Positions 26,366 to 35,636 of a stretch of DNA of 64,000 nucleotides are shown here, one piece after another. The notes beneath the pieces are model-generated. The model made no database searches. It was not told the origin of the DNA and was given only the letters and a program-made list of their open reading frames with translations. Numbering within the stretch: position 1 is the stretch's first letter; the number at the start of each line of letters is the position of its first letter. Source of the stretch: Aliarcobacter sp. (GTDB taxonomy: Bacteria > Campylobacterota > Campylobacteria > Campylobacterales > Arcobacteraceae); contig JAQTXB010000012.1 of NCBI GenBank assembly GCA_028688995.1, forward strand, positions 34,723 to 98,722. The letters are read 5' to 3'. A program made the translations under genes and the position numbers.

Positions 26366-27026
26366 TATATAGTTCTTCAAGTGGAGATTTATCTTTATAA
26401 TCGATAATATCACCAATTTCAATTTGGATTTTTAGGTTTTTTGTTCTTTGTTCAATTGCTTCTTTTAGAACTTGATTTGCATTTGTTTTTATAAAAACTG
26501 GCAAAATATTAATTCTATTTTTAAGTGCCATTAATTTTGCACCTTCTTTAAAAGTACTAATTGGCTCATCAGTTTTATTTCTTGTTCCTTCTGGAAAAAC
26601 AAAAATTGAATAACCTTTTTTTACTACATTTTTTGTATCAATAAAAAAAGAGGTCATATTTGCAGATTCTCTATCTAATAAAATCGTATCTGCATTTTTT
26701 GTAAAAGTACCAAAGAAAAAAGAGTTAAAAAGTTCTTTTTTTGATACCCAAAAACCATGAATAAAAGAGTCTTGTAATGCAAGTTCAATAATAAGTGGAT
26801 CAATTATACTTCTATGATTTGACACAAGTAAATAATTCCCATCTTTTGGAAGTTTTTCTTTATTTAAAACTTCAACACTGATATTTAACTTTGTTAATAG
26901 AGTTTTTGAATACTCAATCCTTAATGCTTTTTTCTCTTCAGAAGTTTTTACTTTTTTTAATTTAAAGCCATATTTATTCGTTAAGTAAGTCGCATATATT
27001 GCAATGCTTATTTGTTTTAAGTTCAA
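26346..27026 (-). CDS. 1-acyl-sn-glycerol-3-phosphate acyltransferase (PlsC family)
   Basis: 226 residues. The acyltransferase motif NHRSIIDPL (HxxxxD) and the glycerol-phosphate-binding FPEGTRNK block are both present, with KEGAKLMALKNRINILPVFI further on. It acylates lysophosphatidate in phospholipid synthesis or a related lysolipid. No strong TM helix at the N-terminus. It is about 33 nt downstream of sfsA on the same strand. The family is certain; which lipid it serves is not. Confidence 0.88.
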   Translation of the reverse strand: MNLKQISIAIYATYLTNKYGFKLKKVKTSEEKKALRIEYSKTLLTKLNISVEVLNKEKLPKDGNYLLVSNHRSIIDPLIIELALQDSFIHGFWVSKKELFNSFFFGTFTKNADTILLDRESANMTSFFIDTKNVVKKGYSIFVFPEGTRNKTDEPISTFKEGAKLMALKNRINILPVFIKTNANQVLKEAIEQRTKNLKIQIEIGDIIDYKDKSPLEELYKKQFNI

Positions 27027-27059
27027 TATTGTCCTAGATAAATTTTTTTTGCAATTGTA

Positions 27060-27755
27060 TCAAAATGAATCCATTATTGATACTTTTTTTAAGTAAATCT
27101 CTTCTAAATTTATATGTGATTGATAAACTAAGACTTCAACACCATTTTTTGTAACTTCTTTAAAAGCTTCACAATACTTTTTATCTATTTGGCAAGCTAG
27201 TTTAAAGGGTAAATTATCTGTTCTTTGAATAACATATAACATTACTGCTCGATGACCATCTTTTACCATTTGAGCTAATTCATTTAGATGTTTTGTTCCC
27301 CGTGAAGTTACAGCATCAGGGAAAGCTAAATAATCATCTATTCTTAGACTTACGCTTTTTACTTCCACATAACATTTTTCATTTCCATTTTCAAGTAAAA
27401 TATCAATTCTGCTATTTTCTCCATATTTTTGTTCTGGTTTTAAATTTTCATAACCTTGAAGCTCTTTTATTACACCATTTTGAATGGCTTCTATTGCTAT
27501 TTTATTTGCTACTCCTGTATTTGTGCAAATCAAGTTTTCGCCCATTTTAGTAAGCTCCAAAGTATATTTTAGTTTTCTTTTTTCATTATCATGAAAAGTA
27601 ACCCAAACATCACAGTTTTCTTCTATACATGAAGTCATTGCCCCGCTATTTGGTACATGAGCTGTAATTTCTTCACCATTTTCTAAAATAATATCAGCTA
27701 AAAATCTTTTATATCTTTTTACTAATTTTCCCTTAATTAGTTTTTCAAATTGCAT
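27060..27755 (-). CDS. sfsA: SfsA (sugar fermentation stimulation / nuclease family)
   Basis: 231 residues, full length. Typical SfsA features: LVKRYKRFLADIILENGEEITAHVPNSGAMTSC at the start, AIEAIQNGVIKEL, RIDILLENGNEKCYVEVKSVSLRIDD, AFPDAVTSRGTKHLNEL and a final QSHINLEEIYL. The C-terminal core has an RIDxxL...EVKS layout that fits the PD-(D/E)XK nuclease fold reported for the family. Its true role is debated (DNA-binding regulator versus nuclease). Followed by plsC. Confidence 0.95.
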   Translation of the reverse strand: MQFEKLIKGKLVKRYKRFLADIILENGEEITAHVPNSGAMTSCIEENCDVWVTFHDNEKRKLKYTLELTKMGENLICTNTGVANKIAIEAIQNGVIKELQGYENLKPEQKYGENSRIDILLENGNEKCYVEVKSVSLRIDDYLAFPDAVTSRGTKHLNELAQMVKDGHRAVMLYVIQRTDNLPFKLACQIDKKYCEAFKEVTKNGVEVLVYQSHINLEEIYLKKVSIMDSF

Positions 27756-27881
27756 TTATAAATCCTTTTTGGAATATATTAAGTAATATCTATTATACTA
27801 TATCCATTTAGAGTTTTTAAAAGATATTAGCTAGCATTGTAATTTTGTTTATACTTTGATTAATATTTGAAGTGTAAAAGA

Positions 27882-27986
27882 ATGGTGAAAATTGAACAAA
27901 TGTTATTTATTATATTCTTGTATATTTTATTAGCCATTTTTTCATGGATATATTCAAAGAAAAGAGTTATTAATAATTTTTCTTAA
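27882..27986 (+). CDS. Possible 34-aa single-TM small protein
   Basis: ATG at 27882, stop TAA at 27984-27986. The peptide MVKIEQMLFIIFLYILLAIFSWIYSKKR... has one strong hydrophobic helix followed by a basic segment, the inside-positive pattern of a small membrane protein. The RBS is weak. It fills the only sizeable space before the hemerythrin gene. Could be chance in AT-rich DNA. Confidence 0.3.
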   Translation: MVKIEQMLFIIFLYILLAIFSWIYSKKRVINNFS

Positions 27987-28032
27987 TGGAATACTAATTG
28001 CAATGATAATTACTAAATCATTGGAGTTAATA

Positions 28033-28464
28033 ATGAAAAAAGTAAAATTATTTGAGCAAGATAAACATTCGCTAAATTACGAAAAAATGGATGTATTACA
28101 CAGAGAGTTTTTGGATATCTATAATAGTGTGGATTTAAATTCTAAAGATAGTATTAATTCAAAAGCAATGGAATTGCTTGAACATACAAAAAAGCATTTT
28201 AATGAAGAAGAAAAACTAATGGATAGATATGATTATCCAAGAAGTAGAGAACACAAAGAGGAACATAATAAGGTTTTATCAGAACTAAAATTCTTCATTG
28301 ATAAATCTTATAGTATTTTTGGGATGAACATCTTAAAATCATATTTTGCAGAAAAATTACCATATTGGTTTGATTATCATTTAGCAAGTATGGATAGTGA
28401 CTTGGCAGCATATTTAAAAAATGTTAATCTAAAAAGAACTAAAAAACAACAAGAAGTGAACTAG
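28033..28464 (+). CDS. Bacteriohemerythrin
   Basis: 143 residues from the ATG at 28033, which has GGAG upstream; a start at 28003 would add ten residues without RBS support. The O2-binding di-iron motif is intact: HREFLDIYN, TKKHFNEEEKLM (HxxxE), REHKEEHN and YHLASMDSDLAAYL (HxxxxD). Hemerythrins carry or sense oxygen and suit a microaerophile. Soluble, no partner domain. Confidence 0.9.
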   Translation: MKKVKLFEQDKHSLNYEKMDVLHREFLDIYNSVDLNSKDSINSKAMELLEHTKKHFNEEEKLMDRYDYPRSREHKEEHNKVLSELKFFIDKSYSIFGMNILKSYFAEKLPYWFDYHLASMDSDLAAYLKNVNLKRTKKQQEVN

Positions 28465-28498
28465 GGTTATTTTTTTAGATTGATATTGAAGATTATTT

Positions 28499-28530
28499 AT
28501 AAAAAAAGAGCCTAAGCTCCCTTTTTTATG
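28499..28530. terminator. hairpin between hemerythrin and the convergent ADP-ribosylglycohydrolase gene
   Basis: A GAGC/GCTC core flanked by a poly-A run on the left and a poly-T run on the right gives a plausible bidirectional terminator with a small bulge. Confidence 0.55.
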
Positions 28531-29594
28531 AGTGGAAGTTTATCCAATAAATCTTCACAATATTTCCATTGGGTTAGGGTTTCTTTCCACTCTTGTGGAA
28601 TTGCATCAACTCCAAAATATGCTCCTAAAACCATACCAATGGCAATTGCTCTTGAAGCATTATCACCTCCTACCATTGCATTTGCTTGCAGAGCTTTTTT
28701 TAGTCCGTCTTCTTTGTTGGCATATTTTAGTATGAAATAAATACTTCCAGGAAGTGTACCCTCAGTTGGACTTGCTTTTCCTACTTTTATTGGTTCACTT
28801 CTTCCAATATCCCAAAGTCTGGCCATTGATGTTAGTGCTAAATCATCGCTGAATTGCTCTTTTGAAAGTTGTGAATCTGGATTTGCTTCTTCTTCATATT
28901 TTGCTATTGCTTGTTTTGTTTTATCTTCAAAAAATCCACCCATTAAAACTGCAACTTCTTCTATTGCATCTCTTGGACTTATCCCTCTTAAAACTCTGTG
29001 TGTAACCCTTGCAAAAAATTCTCCACCTCCAAGTGCAGAAAAGTCTTTGTGTGTAAACATAGCTTTTCTTGCAACATCAACTAATTCTTCTTCATTTTCA
29101 TAATATGCATGGGCTGCAACATGACGTATTGCCATGGCATTTGATATTCCACCTAAATTTTCGATTTTTGTTCCATGTTTTACTTGAGAGTAAGTTTCTC
29201 TTGTCATGGTACAAATCCAAGAACCCCAACCATTTTCAAGTCTATTCATCCAATGGGGAATCAAATCTTGCACACTAAAAGTTCTAGGTGGATTTGAAGT
29301 TGCAGCTAAATGTTCAAGTATTACTATATTATAATCACCATAATCAGTAGTTCCACCAGCACTTTTCCCTGGATGATAGTTTCTCTCTCCCCAACCAATA
29401 CCGTGAGTTTGTCCACCCATTTTTTCACCTGGACTCATGAACTTTTCTATTGGTTTTTGTCCATAAGCTTCATAGATTTTTTTTGCATCATATTCGTAGT
29501 GTGTACCTAAACATAAAGCATCACCTACAATTGCTCCAAAAAAAGCACCTTTTATATTTTTCTCTTTTAAATTTTCATTTGATAGTTTGTTCAT
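28512..29594 (-). CDS. ADP-ribosylglycohydrolase family protein
   Basis: 360 residues of the ADPRH fold: GAFFGAIVGDALCLGTHYEY at the start, then RHVAAHAYYENEEELVDVARKAMFTHKD and VGGDNASRAIAIGMVLGAYFG near the end. Classical hydrolases have a GGDTDT metal site here; this one reads GGDNAS, losing an acidic ligand pattern but keeping the first Asp. The same substitution is found in crystallin-J1-like and metazoan-type relatives, so it may be a subgroup feature. Activity towards ADP-ribosylated substrates is therefore unproven. Single gene, well-spaced ATG at 29594. Confidence 0.85.
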   Translation of the reverse strand: MNKLSNENLKEKNIKGAFFGAIVGDALCLGTHYEYDAKKIYEAYGQKPIEKFMSPGEKMGGQTHGIGWGERNYHPGKSAGGTTDYGDYNIVILEHLAATSNPPRTFSVQDLIPHWMNRLENGWGSWICTMTRETYSQVKHGTKIENLGGISNAMAIRHVAAHAYYENEEELVDVARKAMFTHKDFSALGGGEFFARVTHRVLRGISPRDAIEEVAVLMGGFFEDKTKQAIAKYEEEANPDSQLSKEQFSDDLALTSMARLWDIGRSEPIKVGKASPTEGTLPGSIYFILKYANKEDGLKKALQANAMVGGDNASRAIAIGMVLGAYFGVDAIPQEWKETLTQWKYCEDLLDKLPLIKKGA

Positions 29595-29757
29595 AATTTA
29601 TAACCTAATATTTATTTAATACTTGATTATAACTAAGGAATTTTTATTTTAGGTAAGTATAAGAGTATAGTTTTTCTCTATTTTAGATGAATGACCTAAT
29701 TTTAGATATTAAAACTCTTTTAGCTATAATAAGTATACATATTTAAAATAGGCTCAC

Positions 29758-31710
29758 ATGAAAAAAAATCTAATACAACTTAATATTTTTAAAATATTTC
29801 TTACAATATTAATTTTTACTATTACTTTAAATGCTACAACACAACATCCAAAAGAGAAAATTAATTTACAACTAAAATGGTTTAGCTCTTTTCAATTTGC
29901 AGGTTATTATATGGCTTTGGAGAAAGGGTATTACGCAGAAGCAGGGCTTGATGTAAATATTCTTGAAAGAGACCCTAAAAAGAACAATATTTTACAAGTT
30001 ATAAATGGAGAATCACAATATGGAGTTGCTGATTCATCATTGTTACTTTATAGAGCTCAGGGAAATCCTGTTCAAATTATGGGTTCGTTTTTTCAACATA
30101 GTCCATTAGTTTTTATCTCAAAAAAAAGTTCAGGAATAGTAAGTCCTTTTGAAATGAAGGGGAAAATCATCTCTTTTCAACAAAGTATTGATGATGCACC
30201 ACTACTTGCCATGCTTTTAGAAGCAAAAATTACTCCAAATGATTATACATATAAATCTTTGGATTTTACAAATAATGCATTTATTCGTGGTGAAGTAGAT
30301 GTTATGAGTGCATATATAAGTGACCAACCAGATACTATGAAATCTAAAGGAATAGAAGTTAATATTATTAATCCTTTAAATTATGGAATTGACCTTTATG
30401 GTGATAATCTATTTTCAACAGAAGCTAATCTTGGAAAAAATCCAGAACAAGCAAAAAAATTTCTTGATGCTTCAATTCGAGGTTGGAAATATGCTTTAGA
30501 AAATAAAGAAGAGAGTGCTAGAATATTGATAGAAAAATATGGTGCAAGATTTAGTTATGAACATCTTTTATTTGAAGCCAATTCAATAGAAAAAATGATG
30601 ATACCTTCAATGATACAAATTGGTTATACGAGTATTGAGCGTTTTTATCGAATTTCAGAGATTTATGAAAATATAAATAAAGCTAGTAAAAATTCACTTC
30701 ATGAAGCTCTAGAAAATCTTATTTGGAATTCAAATATTCAAAAAGATAGATATGATTACTATTATAATATTTTATTAGTTGTAGTATTTGTATTTTTGAT
30801 TGTAATTGCTATTTTATTTTTAATTGCCCAAAGACTTAAAAAGATTGTTCAATATAAAACCTCAAAACTTCAAGAAGAACACTCAATGATTGATAAGTAT
30901 GTAATCATTGCAACAACAGATTTTGTAGGAAATATTACAAGTGCCAGTGATGCATTTTGTAAAATTTCTGGATATAAACAAAAAGAGATTATTGGAAAAA
31001 GATTTAAAAATATCAGTCATAGTAATATGCCAACATCTTTATTTAATGAGTTATGGGAAACAATAACCCAAGGAAAAATTTGGACAGGTGAAATTAGAAA
31101 TAGTAAAAAAAATGGTGAATATTATTGGGTTGATGTTATTATTGAACCAATATTGGATAGCTCTAAAAAACATCTAGGTTATCGTGCTATTTATCAAGAT
31201 ATAACAGATAAAAAATTAGCTCAAGAATTAGCTATAACAGATAATCTTACTAAACTTTATAATAGAGGTTATATTGAAAGTGTATTGAGTTCTCATATAG
31301 CAATTGCAAATAGATATAATAGATATTTATGTGTAGTTTTATTGGATATAGATTATTTTAAAAAAATAAATGATACATATGGACACCAAGTTGGGGATAC
31401 AGTACTTAAGGAAGTTTCAAAAATACTTCAAAATAATATTCGAAAAACTGATATTCTTGGACGATGGGGTGGTGAAGAGTTTTTAATTGTAACTCCTGAT
31501 ATAAATACAAGACAATGTTTTTTATTGTGTGAGAAATTAAGAAAAGCTGTAGAAAAACAGATTTTTGAAGAGATGAATAGTTCTGTTACTATTAGTATAG
31601 GAATTGCAGAATTTGTTTTAAATGAGAATATGGATAAATTTATTGAACGTGCAGATAAAGCAATGTATTTTTCAAAAGAGCAAGGCCGAAACTCTACAAA
31701 TATTGCTTAG
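29758..31710 (+). CDS. NMT1/THI5-like substrate-binding + PAS + GGDEF diguanylate cyclase
   Basis: 650 residues: signal/TM segment (about 8-27), a periplasmic NMT1/THI5-like ligand-binding domain (about 33-320, with KINLQLKWFSSFQFAGYYMALEKG, typical of HMP/pyrimidine-precursor binding proteins), TM helix (about 341-363), PAS domain (about 380-480), GGDEF domain (about 490-650). The active site GRWGGEEF is intact and preceded by RKTD exactly five residues earlier, an RxxD inhibitory I-site. It should make c-di-GMP under feedback control in response to a periplasmic ligand. Convergent with the histidine kinase gene, with a 9-nt gap. Confidence 0.9.
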   Translation: MKKNLIQLNIFKIFLTILIFTITLNATTQHPKEKINLQLKWFSSFQFAGYYMALEKGYYAEAGLDVNILERDPKKNNILQVINGESQYGVADSSLLLYRAQGNPVQIMGSFFQHSPLVFISKKSSGIVSPFEMKGKIISFQQSIDDAPLLAMLLEAKITPNDYTYKSLDFTNNAFIRGEVDVMSAYISDQPDTMKSKGIEVNIINPLNYGIDLYGDNLFSTEANLGKNPEQAKKFLDASIRGWKYALENKEESARILIEKYGARFSYEHLLFEANSIEKMMIPSMIQIGYTSIERFYRISEIYENINKASKNSLHEALENLIWNSNIQKDRYDYYYNILLVVVFVFLIVIAILFLIAQRLKKIVQYKTSKLQEEHSMIDKYVIIATTDFVGNITSASDAFCKISGYKQKEIIGKRFKNISHSNMPTSLFNELWETITQGKIWTGEIRNSKKNGEYYWVDVIIEPILDSSKKHLGYRAIYQDITDKKLAQELAITDNLTKLYNRGYIESVLSSHIAIANRYNRYLCVVLLDIDYFKKINDTYGHQVGDTVLKEVSKILQNNIRKTDILGRWGGEEFLIVTPDINTRQCFLLCEKLRKAVEKQIFEEMNSSVTISIGIAEFVLNENMDKFIERADKAMYFSKEQGRNSTNIA

Positions 31711-31719
31711 TAGAATTTC

Positions 31720-33609
31720 TTATTGAAGTGGAATTTTAATTATAAATTCTGCTCCAATATATGATGAATTTTCATAAGTAAATTCATCATTTTTAACTGT
31801 AATTTCACCTTTTAAATGTCTTACAATAATCTCTTCAGTCATATATAATCCAATTCCTGTACCTTGAGATTTATGTTTTGTTGTAAAGTATGGCTCAAAT
31901 ATTTTATTTATATTCTCTTTTGAAATACCACCTGCATTATCTTTTATTTTTATGATTACTTCATTTTCATTTTTTGAAGTAGAAATAAAAATTAATTTAT
32001 TATCTAACTCTTTATCTTTTAATTCATCCCTTGCATTATTTAAAATATTTATTAAACCTTGAATTAATTCATTTTCATAACTATTTATTTCAATATCTTC
32101 AATATTTTTTATGATTTTTATATTTTGAGAGTTAAATTGTGCTGATAATAATTCTAAAGCTGTATCAAAAGCATTTGATAAAAAGAAATAGTTTTTAACT
32201 TTTTCTGGATTAAAAAAGTTTCTAAAATCATCAATTGTTTTTGATAAATATTGAGCTGATTTATTTATTTTGTGTAGATATTCTTTTAGTGTTTGGTCTT
32301 GAAGTATTCCAATGTCTTTTTCTAACAAAATACCTGTTGATGCTGTTGTAATAGTTGATAATGGTTGTCTCCATTGGTGGGCAATATTTCCTATCATCTC
32401 TCCCATTGAAGCCATTTTCGATTGTTGATATAAAATATTTTGTTTTTTCTCTAACTCTTTTTTATATTCATTAAATTTATTTGTAAAGAAATTTGATATG
32501 TATTTTGAGATAAATAATAAAATAAAAGTTAAAAATGACGATAAAATTAAGATATTTTTCATATAAGTATCAAATTTTTCATTAAGTTCTATTTCTCTTT
32601 TTTTAATAGTTTCACTTATTTCATCTTCATAAAAACCAGTTCCAATCATCCAACCCCAATCATTTAAACCTTTTACAAAACTGATTTTATGAGTAGGCAA
32701 ATCTGTATTAGGTTTTTTATTTTGAGTATAAGATAAGTAACCCTCTCCATTTTTAGAAATATCTATTAATGTTTCAATAACTTTTTTAATATCTACAGTA
32801 TCATTATTTATTGATGCATCTTTTCCAATATATTCAGGTCTAATATGGTTTAAATATACTCCATCATAATTTATTATAAAGATATAACCACTTTTCCCAT
32901 AATGAATTAAATTTATAAAATCAAGTGCTTTTTTTTGAATTTGTTTTTCAAACTCTTCAACATATTCTCCACTTCCAATTGCCACATTAAAAGGTTCAAA
33001 ATATTTGTAGAATGAGATTTTTTTAGAATCATTAACTTTACTATTTGGATTTTCCCAATAATATTGGTCGTACCTTTCTGTTTTATCAGCTATCGTTTTT
33101 ACAATACTTTGCATAAATTGATAACCATGTGCATCTTTATAATCTAATAAACTTTTACCTTCAAGGGCTTTATTAGGTGGTTGTAATACTTTTTCACCCT
33201 TAATATTATCAATAAAAAAATAACCTCTACCTTGGTTATATCTAAAATCATTTAAAGTTGTTTTTATAATATCTAATATCTCTTCTTTTGATTTTTCATC
33301 TTTGTATTTATTGTAGATTGAAGTGGCAATTGTGTGAGCTTCATAAACTCTGTTTTTTATTGATTCTTTTAGTTCTGTTTCGGTTGTTTTTTGTAAGTGT
33401 TGTATGAAATCATAAACTCTATTAACTTCATCTTTTGCAATTGCTTTATTTTCTAATATGTAATTTTTTTCAATATTCTCTTTTTCTATTAAAAAAGTTT
33501 TTTTATTTTCTATATAGAAAAAAAGTGTAACGATAATAGATGAGATTATTATGAATATAGATGGAATATATTTGATTATTTTTAATATTTGTTGCTCTTT
33601 ACTACTCAC
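31720..33609 (-). CDS. Double-Cache sensor histidine kinase, orphan
   Basis: 629 residues: TM1 (about 13-30), two Cache_2-type periplasmic domains (about 60-335, with NQGRGYFFIDNIKGEKVLQP and KSGYIFIINYDGVYLNH), TM2 (about 353-372), a helical linker, HisKA with the phospho-acceptor His in GNIAHQWRQPLS (about 405), and the HATPase domain with N box NNARDEL, DNAGGI and GTGIGLYM. No response regulator is adjacent. The HQWRQPLS dimer type is common in Campylobacterota Cache kinases. The ligand is likely a small organic acid or amine, but that is a guess from the domain class. Confidence 0.92.
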   Translation of the reverse strand: MSSKEQQILKIIKYIPSIFIIISSIIVTLFFYIENKKTFLIEKENIEKNYILENKAIAKDEVNRVYDFIQHLQKTTETELKESIKNRVYEAHTIATSIYNKYKDEKSKEEILDIIKTTLNDFRYNQGRGYFFIDNIKGEKVLQPPNKALEGKSLLDYKDAHGYQFMQSIVKTIADKTERYDQYYWENPNSKVNDSKKISFYKYFEPFNVAIGSGEYVEEFEKQIQKKALDFINLIHYGKSGYIFIINYDGVYLNHIRPEYIGKDASINNDTVDIKKVIETLIDISKNGEGYLSYTQNKKPNTDLPTHKISFVKGLNDWGWMIGTGFYEDEISETIKKREIELNEKFDTYMKNILILSSFLTFILLFISKYISNFFTNKFNEYKKELEKKQNILYQQSKMASMGEMIGNIAHQWRQPLSTITTASTGILLEKDIGILQDQTLKEYLHKINKSAQYLSKTIDDFRNFFNPEKVKNYFFLSNAFDTALELLSAQFNSQNIKIIKNIEDIEINSYENELIQGLINILNNARDELKDKELDNKLIFISTSKNENEVIIKIKDNAGGISKENINKIFEPYFTTKHKSQGTGIGLYMTEEIIVRHLKGEITVKNDEFTYENSSYIGAEFIIKIPLQ

Positions 33610-33658
33610 CTAAATCCCTAAAACATAAAATAGTTGGTTATTATACTCCTAAATTTCT

Positions 33659-34534
33659 TTAAAAAAGTTCCTTTGATTTAAATTTATAAATATTTTCTAA
33701 AAATTCAAACTCCAAATAATCAGCTTGAAGCATTAATCTTTCTCTTTTAATAACTTTTATTCTTTCTTTCATAGAAATATTATTTTTTAAAAAATCATCA
33801 GCAAACTTTTCATCAATTCCATAAATAGGGTCACCAACAATTTTATGACCTATTGAATTTAAATGAACTCTAATTTGATGTTGTCTTCCAGTTAATGGAA
33901 TAGCTTCCACTAAAGTTTGATTATTTTCTTTATCATAAAAAATTGGTTTTATAATTGTTGTTGATTCTTTGCCATTAATATCTGTTTTCATTTTTAGTTT
34001 TATTAAACCTGTATCATTTGTAATTGGCGTGTTTATTGTTAGTTCTGCTTTTATTTCACCCTCAACCAAAGCTTTATATTTTTTTATATAGAGTTTTTCT
34101 TCAAACATATTTTTTAGTATCATCTCACTAAAGGCATTTTTAGATACAAGAACTAATCCAGAAGTTTCCGTATCAATTCTGTGAACTAAAGAGCTTTTTT
34201 CTCCAAATTGATATTTTATTTCATCCAAAAGGGTATAAATACCTAATTGATGAGAAGATGGATGAACCATGATTCCACTTGGTTTATCAAATATTGCAAA
34301 ATGAAAAGAGTTAAAGATTGGTTTTAAACCTTTTGTAAGAGGTTCAAAAACCACTATATAAATAAAATCTGATTTTATGATTTGATTTTTTTGTAGGCGT
34401 TTATTGTTTTCATCTGTGATTTTGCCTTTTTCAAGAAGAGTTAAACAAAGTTTTGAATCAAGACTTAAAGTTTCTAAAAACTCCTCAATTTTTTTCCCTT
34501 TTATTGTTTGAAACTCTTTTTTTATATATGGCAA
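33659..34534 (-). CDS. RluA-family pseudouridine synthase
   Basis: 291 residues. Catalytic block HRIDTETSGLVLVSKN with the Asp nucleophile, preceded by FAIFDKPSGIMVHPSS and followed by EAIPLTGRQHQIRVHLNSIGHKIVGDPIYG, all standard for the RluA/RluC/RluD group. An S4-like N-terminal region (about 10-75) is weak. It modifies uridines of 23S rRNA or tRNA. Single gene between the kinase and the MoxR operon, divergent from the latter. Confidence 0.92.
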   Translation of the reverse strand: MPYIKKEFQTIKGKKIEEFLETLSLDSKLCLTLLEKGKITDENNKRLQKNQIIKSDFIYIVVFEPLTKGLKPIFNSFHFAIFDKPSGIMVHPSSHQLGIYTLLDEIKYQFGEKSSLVHRIDTETSGLVLVSKNAFSEMILKNMFEEKLYIKKYKALVEGEIKAELTINTPITNDTGLIKLKMKTDINGKESTTIIKPIFYDKENNQTLVEAIPLTGRQHQIRVHLNSIGHKIVGDPIYGIDEKFADDFLKNNISMKERIKVIKRERLMLQADYLEFEFLENIYKFKSKELF

Positions 34535-34628
34535 TGTAAATCCTAGTTTTTTGAGAAGTATACAATATGAAAGCTTTTAGTGTAAAGGTATACAAATTGC
34601 ATGTTCTATGTAAAAAATAGGTTATAAA

Positions 34629-35636
34629 ATGGTAACTCCTTCAATTGGAACAATAGAACTATACAAACAACTTCAAATATTACTAAAAAGTGATATGCCA
34701 GTTTTTATTCATGGAAGTCCTGGAATTGGAAAATCTTATATTGTAAATGATATTGCAAAAAAGAATAATCTAGAGTTAGTAGATGTAAGACTCTCTCAAC
34801 TTGATGCAGTTGATTTAAGAGGAATTCCAACTATTACAAACAATCAAACAGTTTGGATGCCACCAGTTTTTTTGCCACAAGACGAAAACTCTTCAGGAAT
34901 TCTTTTTTTAGATGAATTAAACTCAGCTTCTTTATCTGTTCAAGCAGCAATTTATCAGCTTGTGCTTGATAGAAAAATAGGGGAGTATTCACTTCCAAAA
35001 AATTGGAAAATCGTATGTGCTGGAAATAAGATAAATGATAAAGGAATTGTTTTTAAACTTCCAAGTCCACTTGTAAATAGAATGGTTCATCTATTACTTG
35101 AAGCAAAATATGATGACTTTAAAAATTGGGCAATCTTAAATAATATTCATTCATATATCTTAGGTTTTTTAGGATTTAGACCAGATTTATTAAGTAGTGA
35201 AGTTCCAAATGCAACTGAAACAAATCCAGCTTTTTGTACACCAAGGGCTTGGAGTATGATGTCAAATATTCTAAAAACAGAAAGTAACATTAATCTTATC
35301 TCTCCAATTATTTATGGAACGGTAGGATATGCAGCTGCTGTTGAATTTATCTCATTTATAAAAGTTTATAAAACTCTTCCAAATATTGATGATATTTTAA
35401 ATGGAACTTGTGAGATTATTCCAACGGAACCAAGTGCTTTATACGCTTTATGTTCAGCAGTAATTGAAAAATATGAGAATACAAATCAAGCTATAAATAT
35501 CTTTGCTTATAGTAAAAGTTTACCAGTAGAGTTTGCTGTTATGCTTATAAAAGATTTAATAGTAAAAGATGAAAACATTGCACTCTTAGATGAGTTTGAT
35601 AAATGGATGGAGAAATATGGAGACTACATATTATAA
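34629..35636 (+). CDS. MoxR-family AAA+ ATPase
   Basis: 335 residues. Walker A is FIHGSPGIGKSY, Walker B GILFLDELNSA, sensor-type KIVCAGNKINDKG and an arginine-bearing LPSPLVNRM. MoxR ATPases work as chaperones with VWA-domain partners to assemble or activate other proteins. The next gene encodes such a partner and overlaps it by 20 nt. First gene of a run reaching 39631. Confidence 0.9.
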   Translation: MVTPSIGTIELYKQLQILLKSDMPVFIHGSPGIGKSYIVNDIAKKNNLELVDVRLSQLDAVDLRGIPTITNNQTVWMPPVFLPQDENSSGILFLDELNSASLSVQAAIYQLVLDRKIGEYSLPKNWKIVCAGNKINDKGIVFKLPSPLVNRMVHLLLEAKYDDFKNWAILNNIHSYILGFLGFRPDLLSSEVPNATETNPAFCTPRAWSMMSNILKTESNINLISPIIYGTVGYAAAVEFISFIKVYKTLPNIDDILNGTCEIIPTEPSALYALCSAVIEKYENTNQAINIFAYSKSLPVEFAVMLIKDLIVKDENIALLDEFDKWMEKYGDYIL

